Shown: piece after piece, positions 37,059-49,100 of the stretch
Layout: each line of letters begins with the position of its first letter
How positions within the stretch are numbered: position 1 is the first letter of the stretch
DNA from: Promerops cafer
Taxonomy: Eukaryota; Chordata; Aves; Passeriformes; Nectariniidae
Direction of reading: 5' to 3'
Length of the DNA stretch: 64,000 bases
Assembly (NCBI GenBank): GCA_013398275.1
Contig: VZSE01004866.1
Span: 2,188,783 to 2,252,782, forward strand
Made by a program: the position numbers and the translations under genes
Notes under the pieces: model-generated
Seen by the model: the letters and a program-made list of their open reading frames with translations, nothing else
Told to the model about the DNA's origin: nothing
Databases searched by the model: none

Positions 37059-37681
37059 GTAGGTTCTCCTTCCCCGGGAGAGAGCCCCATCCCCACTGAT
37101 TAGACCCTGATGTCCATGGAGAAGGCTGGGAGCAGATGGTCATCACCAGTGCAGGGACTAAGCCTCAGAGATGGAGGTTTCCAGGGGGTGTTCCCAGAGA
37201 ACAGAGCACAGGTGATGGCAAATCTCCCAGGAGCCACAGGCAGAGCCTCTGCCGCAGTGTGGGGTCTCACTGGGCCCATCTCTTTACCCTCACAGAAGCC
37301 GAACCCCTCTCCTGCTGCTTGGCCTACACTTCCCACCGCATTCCACGCAGAATGATCCGCTCTGCCTACAGGACCAGCACCAGCTGCACAATGCAAGCCG
37401 TGGTGTAAGTGCCCAACATTGCCGGGGTCTGGCGTGCACCAGCCAGGGCAGCACCCCAGGGGTGCCCAAGGCTGTCCAGGATGGGGGAGGGCATGGATAG
37501 GGACAACCAGGGTGCTACCAGCAGGACCTAGCACAGGCACTCTGCTGCCCTGGCTGAGTGCCTCAACACTGGCTTTTTCCCCAACAGCCTGGTCACCAAG
37601 AAGGGGAGGGAGGTGTGTGCAAACCCCAAGGCTCCCTGGGTGCAGGAATACCTGGAGCAATCGGAGCTTCTGGAGTACTGA
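36950..37681 (+). CDS. CC chemokine, intact three-exon gene
   Basis: Secreted chemoattractant expected to act through G-protein-coupled CC receptors. Coding exons are 36950-37058, 37296-37404 and 37588-37681, all with GT-AG introns and phases 1 and 2, the standard CC chemokine pattern. The product is 103 residues. A signal peptide runs 1-22 (MRVLAAALTVLLLVAICSLA...). Then come a 20-residue N-terminal arm, Cys43-Cys44, Cys67 and Cys83 with the usual 23 and 16 spacing, and a C-terminal helix containing WVQEYLEQ. The core resembles the CCL3/CCL5/CCL14 group, but I cannot assign an ortholog. The N-terminal arm is about twice the usual length because exon 1 is longer than normal. The exon 2 loop is strongly basic (HRIPRRMIRSAYR) while the C-terminus is acidic. 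The gene lies 2.3 kb upstream of LRPAP1 on the same strand and has its own TATA box and poly(A) signal. Confidence 0.93.
37296..37404 (+). CDS. CC chemokine exon 2
   Basis: Follows a CCCTCACAG acceptor. It encodes EPLSCCLAYTSHRIPRRM and the segment through the third cysteine. It ends in phase 2 with donor GTAAGT. Confidence 0.93.
37588..37681 (+). CDS. CC chemokine exon 3 with stop
   Basis: Follows TTTTTCCCCAACAG. It encodes LVTKKGREVCANPKAPWVQE and the acidic tail ending Leu-Glu-Tyr, then TGA at 37679-37681. Confidence 0.93.
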
Positions 37682-37830
37682 CTCTTTCCTGCTGCTGCCC
37701 CAGGGCAGTGGGCTCGGCCCCCAGCACGAGACTGCAATAAGAGTGCTTGAGCTGCATCCTTCTTCAAAGGGAAAATTTATTACAATTGGCATACACTTGT
37801 TTAACTAAATTTTGCTTGCATAAATGCTTG

Positions 37831-37836
37831 AATAAA
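37831..37836 (+). terminator. Poly(A) signal of CC chemokine gene
   Basis: Canonical AATAAA 150 bases after the stop, followed by GTGTTTGGCTTGT, a GT-rich stretch. A weaker AATAAG-like site lies at about 37736. Confidence 0.75.
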
Positions 37837-37839
37837 GTG

Positions 37840-39820
37840 TTTGGCTTGTCAAACCCTTTGGGTGTCTCTGAAGTCCCTGCTGGAGCCCCAACATGGCAGA
37901 AGAGACCCATGGGGACCCTCTTGCCCTCCCCACTCCCTTGTTTCACTGTTACCCACTGTGCAGAGTGGCCCCATGACAGCTCTCACTGTACTTCCCTTTC
38001 CCCAGCCTGGACTCAGCTCCTGCGTCCCAGCAGGACCCAGACATACCTGTGGGGTGACACTGGCATCTCATCCATTTCTTGGGGCCCTCCCCACACAGCA
38101 CGTGTGGAGCCCAGTAACAAACCCCCAGGGCCAGGTAGCCCTGCTGGGCATCTGCGACCAGCTCTTTGACATATTTTCCCCAAAGACTAGAGGATCAGGA
38201 CAGTCTTTGACTACCTGACATCCCCACTCCTAGCCCCCTCCTATGTTACAGCCCCCTGCAGTGGTGGAGCTGAGGTCCTGGTGCTCCTGCATGCTGCTGT
38301 CCCCACATACACTCTCGGTGCCACAGTGCTGCCAGAGGAGCAGGCAGGAGCAGCCAGCATTGTCCCCACCACTGACACCACCGCTGTCCTCACACCATTG
38401 CCCAGCCCTGGGGACATCAGTGGGACACCTCTGCAGGTGACACCAGTTCTGCCCCTGGGCCACACTCTGCCCTGCACCACTTCTGCTTGGGCCAGGACAC
38501 ACAAAACTGGTCACTTGAGGTCACAGAGGTAAGGGCACTGGAGAATGACATCCAAACAAGCCAACATAAGCAAGCTAATGGTGCTGCAGCCCCTCTCTAT
38601 TTCTAAAAATTCTTAGTGTAACTCAAAAACTCAGGCAAACAAATGCATAAAGCCGTGCACAAGTACACTCAATACTAGAAGAAGATTGGGAACCTGTTGG
38701 AGTTATAGGGCATAGAAGTTGAATTTATTTGCGGAGAGCCTGAAAATTCAATCAGTGTTTCAAATGACAGACAAGATAAAAACACCTATTGCAAAATGCC
38801 TCAGGAATACATTATATACACTGTAATAATGAGACTAAAAGAAGCTCTAAATCCTAAAACTGATGTGTAGAGCTGCACGAGATTTGGGCAAGGCTGATGG
38901 GCTTCTTTCCACATCATCAGTTTGCTGTACTTCAATGTGTACTTCAAAGCTCGCTTCAACTACACTTCAATGCAATGTACAGTGCAATGCTTTTGCCCAC
39001 TTTTGCAATTCAGTCTTACAGCAACACCTTCTCGCTTAATAACACTGAAAACCTCTGACTTAGGAAAAATGTGAAAGAGAAAACACAAGACTTTTATATT
39101 ACTTAAAAGGCAAAAATGACAGTCCAGTAAAAATCCTCCCTGGGGCATTGTTTTCACAAATCTCATTATAGTTTAGGCAATCTATTTGTTCTTACATATA
39201 CAGCAACCCTGGATTAAATACTGTGCATTTTCACAGCATTGTGGAGTTCTTTACTTAATACAGCTTCGCTTACTCCCCTCCCCAATTTGCCTGTTGACCA
39301 CTGCACTCTTTGGCTGGCTCCTTGAGGAGGACACATTGAGGTAGGAGGTTGGCACCACCAGGACCGGCTCTCCTGCCCAAGAGCTGCACTCTGAGCACGC
39401 ACCACCGCGCCCAGAGCCATTCCCACACTTCACCCCTGGAGAGCAGCCCAGGGTACGTGTGCCTGCATTTGTCCCAGCGCTCCTTCTGCCCGCACCAGCA
39501 CCCATCCCTCCGTGCTGTCCCGGCGACAGGTGACCTTCTCTGCCAGCGCCAAGGGAGCTCGGGGGAACCGCTCCCGTTCTTGCCTTCAGTCCTCCCCGAG
39601 CTGCCTCTTCTTTTTCTGTGTACTCTCGGACATTGTGTCAGTATCTGAAAACTTTGTTTGATGAAAGTAGAGGTGTTCGAACCCACTGTGTCCCCTTGTT
39701 CTCGCACAGCTGACATCAACACCGAGTGTTGGGGGGGAAACTACTCATAAAACGTGCCACGTTCAGCATATTTTGTGAAGCAAGCACTGAGGAGAATGGC
39801 ACGGAGAGGAACAGCCCAAA
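37840..39820. other. Spacer between chemokine gene and LRPAP1
   Basis: No established gene. The first 700 bases are GC-rich. At about 38240-38532 a plus-strand frame is open and rich in Ala, Thr, Val and Pro, and follows a pyrimidine-poor TGTTACAG. I see no family resemblance. The rest is AT-rich and featureless. Confidence 0.45.
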
Positions 39821-39950
39821 CCTAACTCTTCTCACGCTCCCCAGACCCCAAACCAGACTGGAATTTCCCCCCCAGCCGGCCCTGCCCCGCTCTTCCAGCA
39901 CCGACCTCCCGTCCCCGGCCGGAGTGCGGGGGGGAAACCCGGGGCCCGCA

Positions 39951-39971
39951 CGGCATCTCGGGAGTTGTAGT
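39951..39971 (-). promoter_or_regulatory. ZNF143/GFY-type promoter element
   Basis: On the minus strand the sequence reads ACTACAACTCCCGAGATGCC, close to the long ACTACAAYTCCCAGRATGC element bound by ZNF143 and found near the start of many CpG-island genes. It lies 18 bases before the LRPAP1 start codon. Confidence 0.65.
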
Positions 39972-39988
39972 TCCCCGCGCGGTGCGAC

Positions 39989-40168
39989 ATGGCGGCTATG
40001 CGGGCGCTGCCGGCCCTCGCCGCCGCGCTGCTCCTGGCTGCCGCCGGCCAGGCCAGCAAGTACTCCCGGGAGGCCAACGAGGGGCTGGCGGCCGCCGGCG
40101 GCAAGCGGCGGGAGGCCGGGGAGTTCCGGGTGGTGAGGCTGAACCAGGTCTGGGAGAAGGCGCAGCGG
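39989..40168 (+). CDS. LRPAP1: LRPAP1 exon 1
   Basis: Residues 1-60: Ala/Leu-rich signal peptide, then KYSREANEG and LNQVWEKAQR. Ends in phase 0 with donor GTGAGT. Confidence 0.95.
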
Positions 40169-43100
40169 GTGAGTGGGGCGGCGCGGGGCGATGGCGGTGC
40201 TCGGAGCGGGCTCCGAATTCAGGCCCGGCCTCTTCAGACACTCATTCCCCGTCAGGGAGATGGGGACGAGCGGGGACCTGTGCGTGAGGAGAGACCGAGG
40301 CTGTCTGGCCCCGTCTCGGGGCTGCGCTGGCTTTTGTTCTGTTCTCGGGCACGGCTGTCCCCGACCGTCACGCAGCGAGGGCTCCGCTCAGCCCCGCGCC
40401 GGGCGGCTGTCCCGGAGGCGGGAGCAGCCTTCTCCCGGTAGAGGGGATGTGTATCTCCGTCCTGGGCAGTGTTGACCTGCCCGAGTTTAAATGCAGCACC
40501 TAAACTACATGCCCAGGAAGTCGGAGAGAGAGGGAAGCTCCTCTGGTGCCGTGGAGGATCTGCGGCTGGCTCCAGAGCTCGCTGGTTGAGTGCTTTAGCC
40601 GGGTTGTTGAGGACTGTGGTGCTCTCATCTGTCTAAAGGCGGTGGCCTCGGTTCCTGCGCTGCACAGGGCAGAAATTGACTGAAGGAGAAGAGGGAACTC
40701 TCCACCCTGGTGGTTGTGTCCCCTACGTTCACATCAAGTGATGTAGACAAATGCAGGAGGACCAGCAAATGGGTATCACCATTCCCAGATGAGAGCCTTA
40801 ATTTTGACAGTGATACTTAAGTTTCTCTCACAGTGAACTACAAAACATATTTAATTAAACTGAAAATACAGTCAAATTATTCTATTACAGTGGAACTATT
40901 TACTTAGAACTAAAAAGAACAGCTCCAATGGGAGGAGAATGCACTGCAGATATCCCCTGAATATTGTGGACTATGGGAATTATGGTCACAACTGGCAAAG
41001 ATTCAGTTCTTTCAGGCAATGAAATATAGTTAATATTAATTTTGGATCTTCTGTATCCTGAATAGCCTGAGCTATTGAATTGGAGGTAAGACATCCCTGA
41101 ATTCAGCCAAAAACTGGAACCCTGCCATAGTCTTGCCTCCCAATGTGCTAAAGGAGGTATCAAAAATACTCCTTTCCTTGATGGGAGAAGGATGGAATGG
41201 GGCATGGGAAAGTGTGTGTTAATGAAACTCCAGCTGTTGAACTGACAGCTGAAAAAGAAACAACACTGAGACTAGAAATAATCTATGATAATAGTAATGT
41301 CAGTTACCTCTCACTTTTCCAATTACAGTCTTTTATCATGTTCATACCTGGCTTTTCTGGAATTAAAATTTCAGGTGCTTTACATCATCTGTGTTAAGAT
41401 ACTAAAATACAAAATGGATTAACTCTGTCAGTAAGAAACTAAAGCTTAGTAAATCCTATATGTGTGAGCTAGATTTTAGAGATGCAAAGCATACTTGAAC
41501 TAAATTTGCCACCATCTAAATTTCAGTTATGAGTACAACTGTCACCCAGCATGTGTGTTATAGTGATTTTTAAGTGTGTCTGGGCAATATATGAAATAAG
41601 AGGAAAGCTATGCCTGTGTGTTACATCTGCTTTGAAATACTTGTGTGTCAATGCGGAACTCTTCATCCCTTTATTTTAGTAGTGATAGAGAAAGTACTGA
41701 AAATAGGGAACTTCCTTCTTTTGACATAAAAGTCAGATACCATAATTTAGCATTGCAACACACAGCTGGAGGAGCAGTTCTTTAAAAAAGCCCCAGAATG
41801 TTACTTAGTGGGACCAGGAGCTGGCAACCCAGACTTTCTTCTTGTTTCCTTGAGGGTGGGAGGGATGGCTTGATCTTTCTCCAGAATCTCTTTTCATAAA
41901 TAGTAAATTTGTAGTAAAGAGCTCTTTCCTCTTGGAGGCAAGAGTGTAGGTAGGGATGTTGCAGGTAATGATTGCAGCCAGCCCAACAGCAAATGATGTA
42001 ATTTTTGTAATGTTTGACAAATTTCCAGCACTCATTCCCAGAATTGCCAGGTACCTATCTTGGATGTTAATGTCCAGGCAACATAAGGAATGAGGAATAA
42101 GGAATGAGTTTAAGGAGCTTGTTGCTTGGCTGTTTAATCATTAAACTTAACTTTTCACCTCTGCTTCTAGTTAGTTATTCCAATATGTGAGTGATGTTAG
42201 TAAAGTGATGAGGAGTCTTACCATTGACATTTTTTACCTGGTGTACTCAGGGTCCAACATAGGATAACCTTAAAGGAAGTAGTTCTTGAACGGAATACTT
42301 TAAATTAACTTATGTATTCACTCTGTATTACATAATTGAGACAGGCAAGGGGCTTCCAAAAGGTTTCAAAGGATTTATAATGCTCACAAGGACATTTACT
42401 TCAGTTTCCTACTAAATTATAATGAGAATTAGAAAAATATTGCTAATATAATTGGGAGAAATTTGAATAGAATCTTTTTTTTCTCTTAAGGAATAGCAGG
42501 CTTAATATAGTTCCTTAGTTTTTATTAAGACTAACATGTTTGATTGATGATGTCTCCAAACATTCGGTTTAGAAGTTCTGATATTCTTTTCTATAACTTT
42601 TAGAAAACAGAAGGCTGTACGTGTTTATGGGATTGCACTAACTGCAGAGGGGCTCTAGCATAAACTGTGCTGTGTAATCTTTTATACAGTGGTGTGTTTC
42701 TGATTACAAGGTCACATATAAAGGATTTTATTTTATTTGCAGTACTTAGGAGCTAAATTACTTCTTATCTAATTATGCCTGGCTATTTATTCCTGTATTT
42801 CCTCAGCCCAACTACATATGACGTCCACACTACTTGAACACTGACTAATATTAGAGTACATAACTAGAAAGATGCTTGGCCATTCCCTTCACAATTTGTA
42901 GCAAACCTTTCACTCAGTCTTGAAGCTTCAGGGCACAATTCTTGCTGAGGAAAACGTTGATTCTTGGTGCCACTGCAGCAGTGACACTTGGGCTGGCCAG
43001 GTCATCCTGCACCAGAAAAACAAATAAGTACATGATTAAGGTTTTTCTTTAGCACATACTAAGAACCATAAATACAGTGGTTCCTTCTAAGTGTTTTGTT

Positions 43101-46100
43101 TCTATAAAGCAGTTCCCCAAAAGTTGATGGTAAAGAAGACAACAGGGACACTCCTTTGCTTTAGTATTAGAGGTATCAGAAGTCTTAATGTGTTCTATAA
43201 GAATTATATTTACCTGTGATTCTAACTACTCTAGATTTTAGTAATTTCAGTAAGCCAAGTGCAAAATGCAGAGAAAAAATTAGTTTAAAAATCAAAATAA
43301 TTACATGCAGTGATACAAGATTAATTAATAGGACAGCCTGTGATGGAAGCATAAACAATAATGTGGATAGTTTCCTGAATTCCTGTCAATAGGAAGTGCT
43401 TTAGCTCAAAGTAATGGCACTTTTCCTAGTTACTTTAAAATAACATACTGACACACATAGGAATGGCTGAATCTTTTCAGTATCATTCTGATGTTTGAAA
43501 ACAATACTGAGTTCTGAGTCTGTGTTTATTAAACATACTACTCACTGAAAATGAGAATTTTTATAATCTGTAAGCTGGTTGTAATGATGGGAAAAAAAGC
43601 CTCCAATAGATAAACTTGTCCTAGGACTGACAAGCCCAGGTGGTTTCAGGCTGGATCTGAGCTCGCAGGAGCTGGGTGCACAGTAGTTGGAGGGGTTTTA
43701 TCACCTCTCTTCTCTGGGCTTCTTCTCACCTCACCTTCTGTTTGTTGACATGCATGTATGCACAGACAGAAGTGATTCTGAAGTATTAAGGTGGTTTGTT
43801 ACATTTCTTTGTTTTAAACTGAATAACTAAGGTGTCTGAAATCTGGAATTTCAGGACCAACTCACAGCAGTGCCGCTTAGCCAACCACATGTTAGTCATT
43901 GTTCCTGTTTTCTCTATAGCTCACAAAATTTCAAGCTGACCTAGCATTTATTTAAACTAATTTTTTTTTCCTATCTTCAGCCTCAATGTCTTACCTTTTT
44001 TTTGTCTAGTGTGTCAGACAGGAATACCTCTAGGTTTTGTATGTTTTAATGCACATAAACCATGTTAAGAAATTATATGAGAAATTTTTTTTTCATTTTG
44101 ATTATAGTAAAAATTGCTGATGAAGTGGCTCTTTGACCTACACGGCCATCCTCAATGACCTGGTAGACTGAAAAACTGTACTAACCAATAAAGTTTTTCA
44201 ACTCAATATAACTGTATGGTAGGAAGATGGTCCACAAGAAAGCAAATGTGGTGGCAATGGCATGTTGTTTGAGAAGATTTGCTGTGCCATACTGGTTGTT
44301 ATGTATCCGTACTGGTTCCTGAGGTAGCTCTGAAGCAAAAAGGGACTCCACATAACTAAATACAAACCTTTCTTGTGTTCTTGTTAGCTCCATCTCTCTG
44401 CTGTGAAACTGGCAGAGTTGCACAGTGATCTAAAAATACAAGAAAAGGATGAGCTAAGCTGGAAAAAACTGAAGGCTGAAGGGCTGGATGAAGATGGAGA
44501 GAAGGAAGCCAAGCTCAGACGCAACTTAAATGGTAAGGTCTGTCTTGGAAAGAAGGGCTTAAACTTCACATCAGACACACGCATGGTTAGACACTTGAGT
44601 TTAAACTATTAAATAACAGGTTGTCTTTCTGGACACTGAGCACACAAGAAGTTCTTTGGAGGTCAGTAGGGAGCTGCAGCAGCCTAACAGAGTCCTTTGC
44701 TCCCGCTAATTCCAGAAGAGGTCATTGAACCCGGGACCACTGTGTCTTGAACTGTTAGCTTTTCCTCCATGAGCTGCAGAGTCCAGCTCTGCAAGAGGTG
44801 TAGCCCATCTCTCACCTTCCGTAAGTCCATAGTTGGTTCTCATGTTTCTGTATCTTCTATTCCCTTGCAGTCATTATGACTAAATATGGAATGAATGGAA
44901 AGAAGGACTCTCAACTAGTTGATACCAACTATATTAAAGATGGCACAGAAAGCGACACACTAGATGATCCAAGACTGGAAAAATTATGGAGCAAGGTGAG
45001 TAAGATTTCCAGGAACTGGAGTGTAGGAAATCAGTATTTCTTCACTGAACTCTTAGCTGTGTCTTTTGCACTCAGACTTGGAAATTAATAGCTTTACTAC
45101 CCTTTTGTTAAGTACTGACCAAGCTGCCTTGCTCTGTAGCTCACATTTTCGTGCCCTGAGGATACCCCACCTGCATCCAGACCCTCCAGCTGTGGCAGGT
45201 TGTCTTTGGCAAATAAAACACCCAGATTAATCTGAAGGATGGAGCCTGGGTCCCCTGAGGTCAAACAGAGTATTTCCTCACATTTTCCTGAATCATGGCT
45301 TCCCTTAGTGTGACTGTCACACTGTGTGGTAGTATATCTATGGTGTTTTTCCCAGTTTTCTTATTGTTGTTTATGGATGTTTTTAAAAAGATGCATTTAA
45401 AATAGAACTATTTTGTAGGCTGTCTAAAACTGAAATATATTGTGGGGAAGGGTTTTAAATAAGCACTTTTCTCAACCTAGTATTCAACTGAAAATTTCCA
45501 GGATTTGCATTCATGCATAAAAAGTGGAAGATGTACTGTCAAGTTTGGGCCATTAAAACTGGCAAAGTCATAATCTTCAGAAATAAAATAATTCAAATTT
45601 TAAGAAGCAACTTGTCAGGTAAATCTAAAGAATTCTCCCATGAGTCTAGTGCAGTGGTAGTAAAGCAGAAAAAAAGATTTGCTGGATTTTAAAATGTTAC
45701 TGTAACTAGATACAGCTCTGGCAAGGAACATGATGTCCTGTGCTTTGGGGAACACAAAGTGCAATAGGAGAAATATTCCCTAAGCAAAAGAAAAGGGGTC
45801 TGAATAGGTTTCAAAAACATTCACTTTTGACCTGGCCTTGCAGCAAGTATGCCGCCAGATTTGTGGGTAGTGCCCCAGCTGTGTGAGCAGAGCTTCCTTA
45901 ATAGTTAGAGAGCAAGTGCACAGCAGTGATAAAATCTTCACCTGCCAGTAGAGTAAGATGAAGTAAGGACTGTGTTTAATATCAGGCTGCATCCCCCATG
46001 CAGATGGTTCCATTACAGTTATCTGTGGAGCTCCATGGCCCCTTATTTCTGTATTAAATTGTTTCCCATGGAATAGAAGTGCCAGACACTTTTCACTGGG

Positions 46101-49100
46101 TAGTCCATAGCAAGTCCAGCTTTATAAGTCTGAAGCAAACTTCTTTTGACATGATTAAAGGCATCTTACCCATCAACATCTAAATCCCGACTACATACAA
46201 ATATTAAGAGAATTAAAACAAAAGATCTAAAGAAAAGCTGCACTTAATAATTTTCTAAATGTGGTGAGAAGTGGGAAGACGCTTTGGCAGTTGAGGGCAC
46301 TTGAAAGCCCTTGGCCTGGAAAGCATAATGAGCTCATGTTTCTTTTAGGCCAAGACCTCTGGGAAGTTCTCTGATGAGGAGCTGGATAAGCTTTGGCGAG
46401 AATTTAAACATCACAAAGAAAAGATTCATGAATACAATATTCTGCTGGAGACTGTGAGCAGAACAGAAGGTACCTGAACATGTCTCTGATGTTTCAAGAT
46501 CAGTACAATTCTTTTCTCTGCACATTGTTTCCATCGCTTCCAAATTTCTTTGAAACTCCTGACACTTCTGTCAGAACCGCTTGCAGATGCTGGCATTTTT
46601 GAGTAGCTCCTGGATTTAGTTCTGCATTAGCTGCCAAAAATTCTTGCCACCTAATGAAACTGTTGCCATTTCAGTTTTCTGATTCTGCCTGCATTTCATG
46701 CAGGGAAGATGCCATCAGATTAACAATGATGGCCATTGTAGTTTACAGGAAATTATGCAGCAAGCTTAAATCCACTGCTGCAAAATGCGGTTCTGAAGTC
46801 TGTGGAACACACGTGTTTTATCTCACCAGCTGGGAGCCCAAGAGGGGAGGCTGAATATCTTAGACACCAAGCCTGAAGTTTATTAGAGTATCAAGGATCT
46901 GAACCCAGCTTGCTATACTGATCTGAGCTAAAGTTGTTAGAGCTGAAGAATTCTAAAGCTGACAGTTGATGTTTGAATTACATAGTCCAAGTTGGACGCT
47001 GCTGAGAACCATTTCACCATCAGATATTTTGGTTCATTAAATGCCCAGGGAAGAACTCATTAAAAATCCTCATCCCATTTTCTTGGGATATTGCTAACCT
47101 GGGAAAATAAGAGCATTTCCTTACAATAATCGGGTGGCTAGTAGGGGTTATAAGGCATTTCTGTAACATCACCCTCCAGAGCACCAAGGGCCATTGATCT
47201 GAATACTGACCTGCAGAAGGAATTGCTTCTTAAAGTGTGGTTTTGATGCTTTATGTGCCCTCAACTTAAATCCTAAGAACTTAGCATCTTTTATTCACCT
47301 CAGATTTGGGGGATTTCTGGAGTTTTTGACCTGTCAAGATCTGGTCCACAATCAATAACACTTATTGTTCTTACACAGATATCCACAAAAATCTTATCAA
47401 TCCATCTGAGGAAAACCTGGTGAAAGAGGAAATCTTGCACAACAAACACAGAGAACTCAAGGAGAAGTTAAGAAGCATCAATCAGGGGTTTGAACGTTTG
47501 CGTAAAGTCAGTCACCAGGGATATGACACAACCAGTGGTATGACACAGTGGGGTTTGTGCTTATTTGGGATTCATTTTATTTTAAAAAAGTTAAAATCAG
47601 TGGGCAAGGGCATAGTCACAGTGAGCATTGTGTACCATAGTGGGCTGAAGAGATACAGCCAGCCAGTCCGATTTAGAACCAAACACTGGAAGCCTAATGA
47701 AAGGATACAGTCAGTTCATTAAGAGCATAATTCTGTCTTCCATGCCCCTATGAGAAGGGATGTTGCCCCAGGGGGGCAAGTAAATGAGACAATATGCAGG
47801 GCAAGCAATGCCTTTATCCAGTTCCTCAGGTTTGGGTTTTTTTTGCTTTTAAAAACCTACTTGTTTTACCTAGTACTAGTATCTAGTTTTATCCAGTACT
47901 TGGATACTTCTCCCTTTTCATCTAAATAGATCTATTAGAAATGCAGTGCTTAATGTCTCTGTTCTTAATAACTATATGTATGTGAGAAAGCATCTCTTCA
48001 TCTTTCACAGAAGTTGGGCATTAAAAGCATTGTGTCCAGATTTTCATTTCATTATATGTGTTTGTTTAGAATTTGAAGAACCAAGAGTGATTGATTTGTG
48101 GGACATGGCCAAATCAGCTAATTTCACTGAGAAGGAACTTGAATCTTTTCGGGTAAGTAGAATTTTAGTGACTTCTCTTGCAGAAAGGTGTTTTGCCACA
48201 TAAACACTCGATGTTACTCTGATTGCAGCCACTTCTGTATTATCCTCCAGACACCATAAAAAAAGTCATGCTGCCTTTTTAATACTTCAAATATATAGAC
48301 ATGTGTATCTAATCATATGCTGGTTCTATTATAATCAGCAGAATGAAAATTTGAATCCTTTCAAAACAAGTGTTGCATATTTTGAATCTTTGAAAGATCA
48401 GGCCCTGCTTCTTTGTTGCACCAGATTTACCTCTCTTACCCAATGTCTTAATTATGTCCTTGGGAAGCACTGTAATCTGTGCACCCAGCAATTTCCCTCT
48501 CATGCCCATCTCTTGTACTGTTAACTTCCCATGTTGGAGCTGTGTTGAGCTGACACAAAACTGTTGTGATAAAAACTGCTTTTCAAGGAAATAATATAGA
48601 AATTCATTCCTGTGCAGTTCATACCACTTTTTTTCAATTCAAGTTGAAAAAGTTGTATAGAGAAAAGATTTTATTTTTTTTTTTATCTGACTCTGCCTGT
48701 TTATCAGATTTTAAAGAGTCTTTTTTTAAAAATTTGTCTCTCTCCCCTCAGTCTATTGTTCTTATGCCTAAATTTTTGCTTGGTGTTCACTGCTCTCATC
48801 TCGTAGCACCTCACAGCCAGCCACAGTCTCCTTTTGAGGACTCTGCAGTGGGTCGTTTTCAGCACCTGCTTTCAAAATCAGCAGTCTGGTGGTGATGGTA
48901 ATGGATTGCCCAGACATTCTTGAGAAGCAGGGAACTGAAAAAGCTTTCTGTGCCTGACTTAGTAAAGTATGATTAGGAGTGTCTTGGCAAGAGAAAGGAA
49001 GGCTTGGAAAGAAACTCCTCTGAAGCTGTGTGTATTTGTTATCTTAGGAGGAGCTGAAACATTTCGAAGCAAAAATTGAAAAGCACCATCATTACCAGAA

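Larger units (their letters stand above)
39820..40460 (+). promoter_or_regulatory. LRPAP1: CpG-island promoter of LRPAP1
   Basis: GC content and CpG frequency rise sharply and cover the presumed 5' UTR, exon 1 and the start of intron 1. There is no TATA box. This is a housekeeping-type promoter, as expected for a general secretory chaperone. A ZNF143-type element lies just before the start codon and GACATGGCGGC, a YY1-like sequence, overlaps it. Confidence 0.8.

Noticed and set aside
37100..37792. 230-codon minus-strand open frame
   Set aside because: Lies antisense across chemokine exons 2 and 3 and their introns. The plus-strand gene explains the sequence fully.
39270..40441. Several long open frames on both strands around 39.3-40.4 kb
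   Set aside because: Low stop-codon density is expected in a CpG island. Only the LRPAP1 exon 1 frame has a signal peptide and splice continuity.
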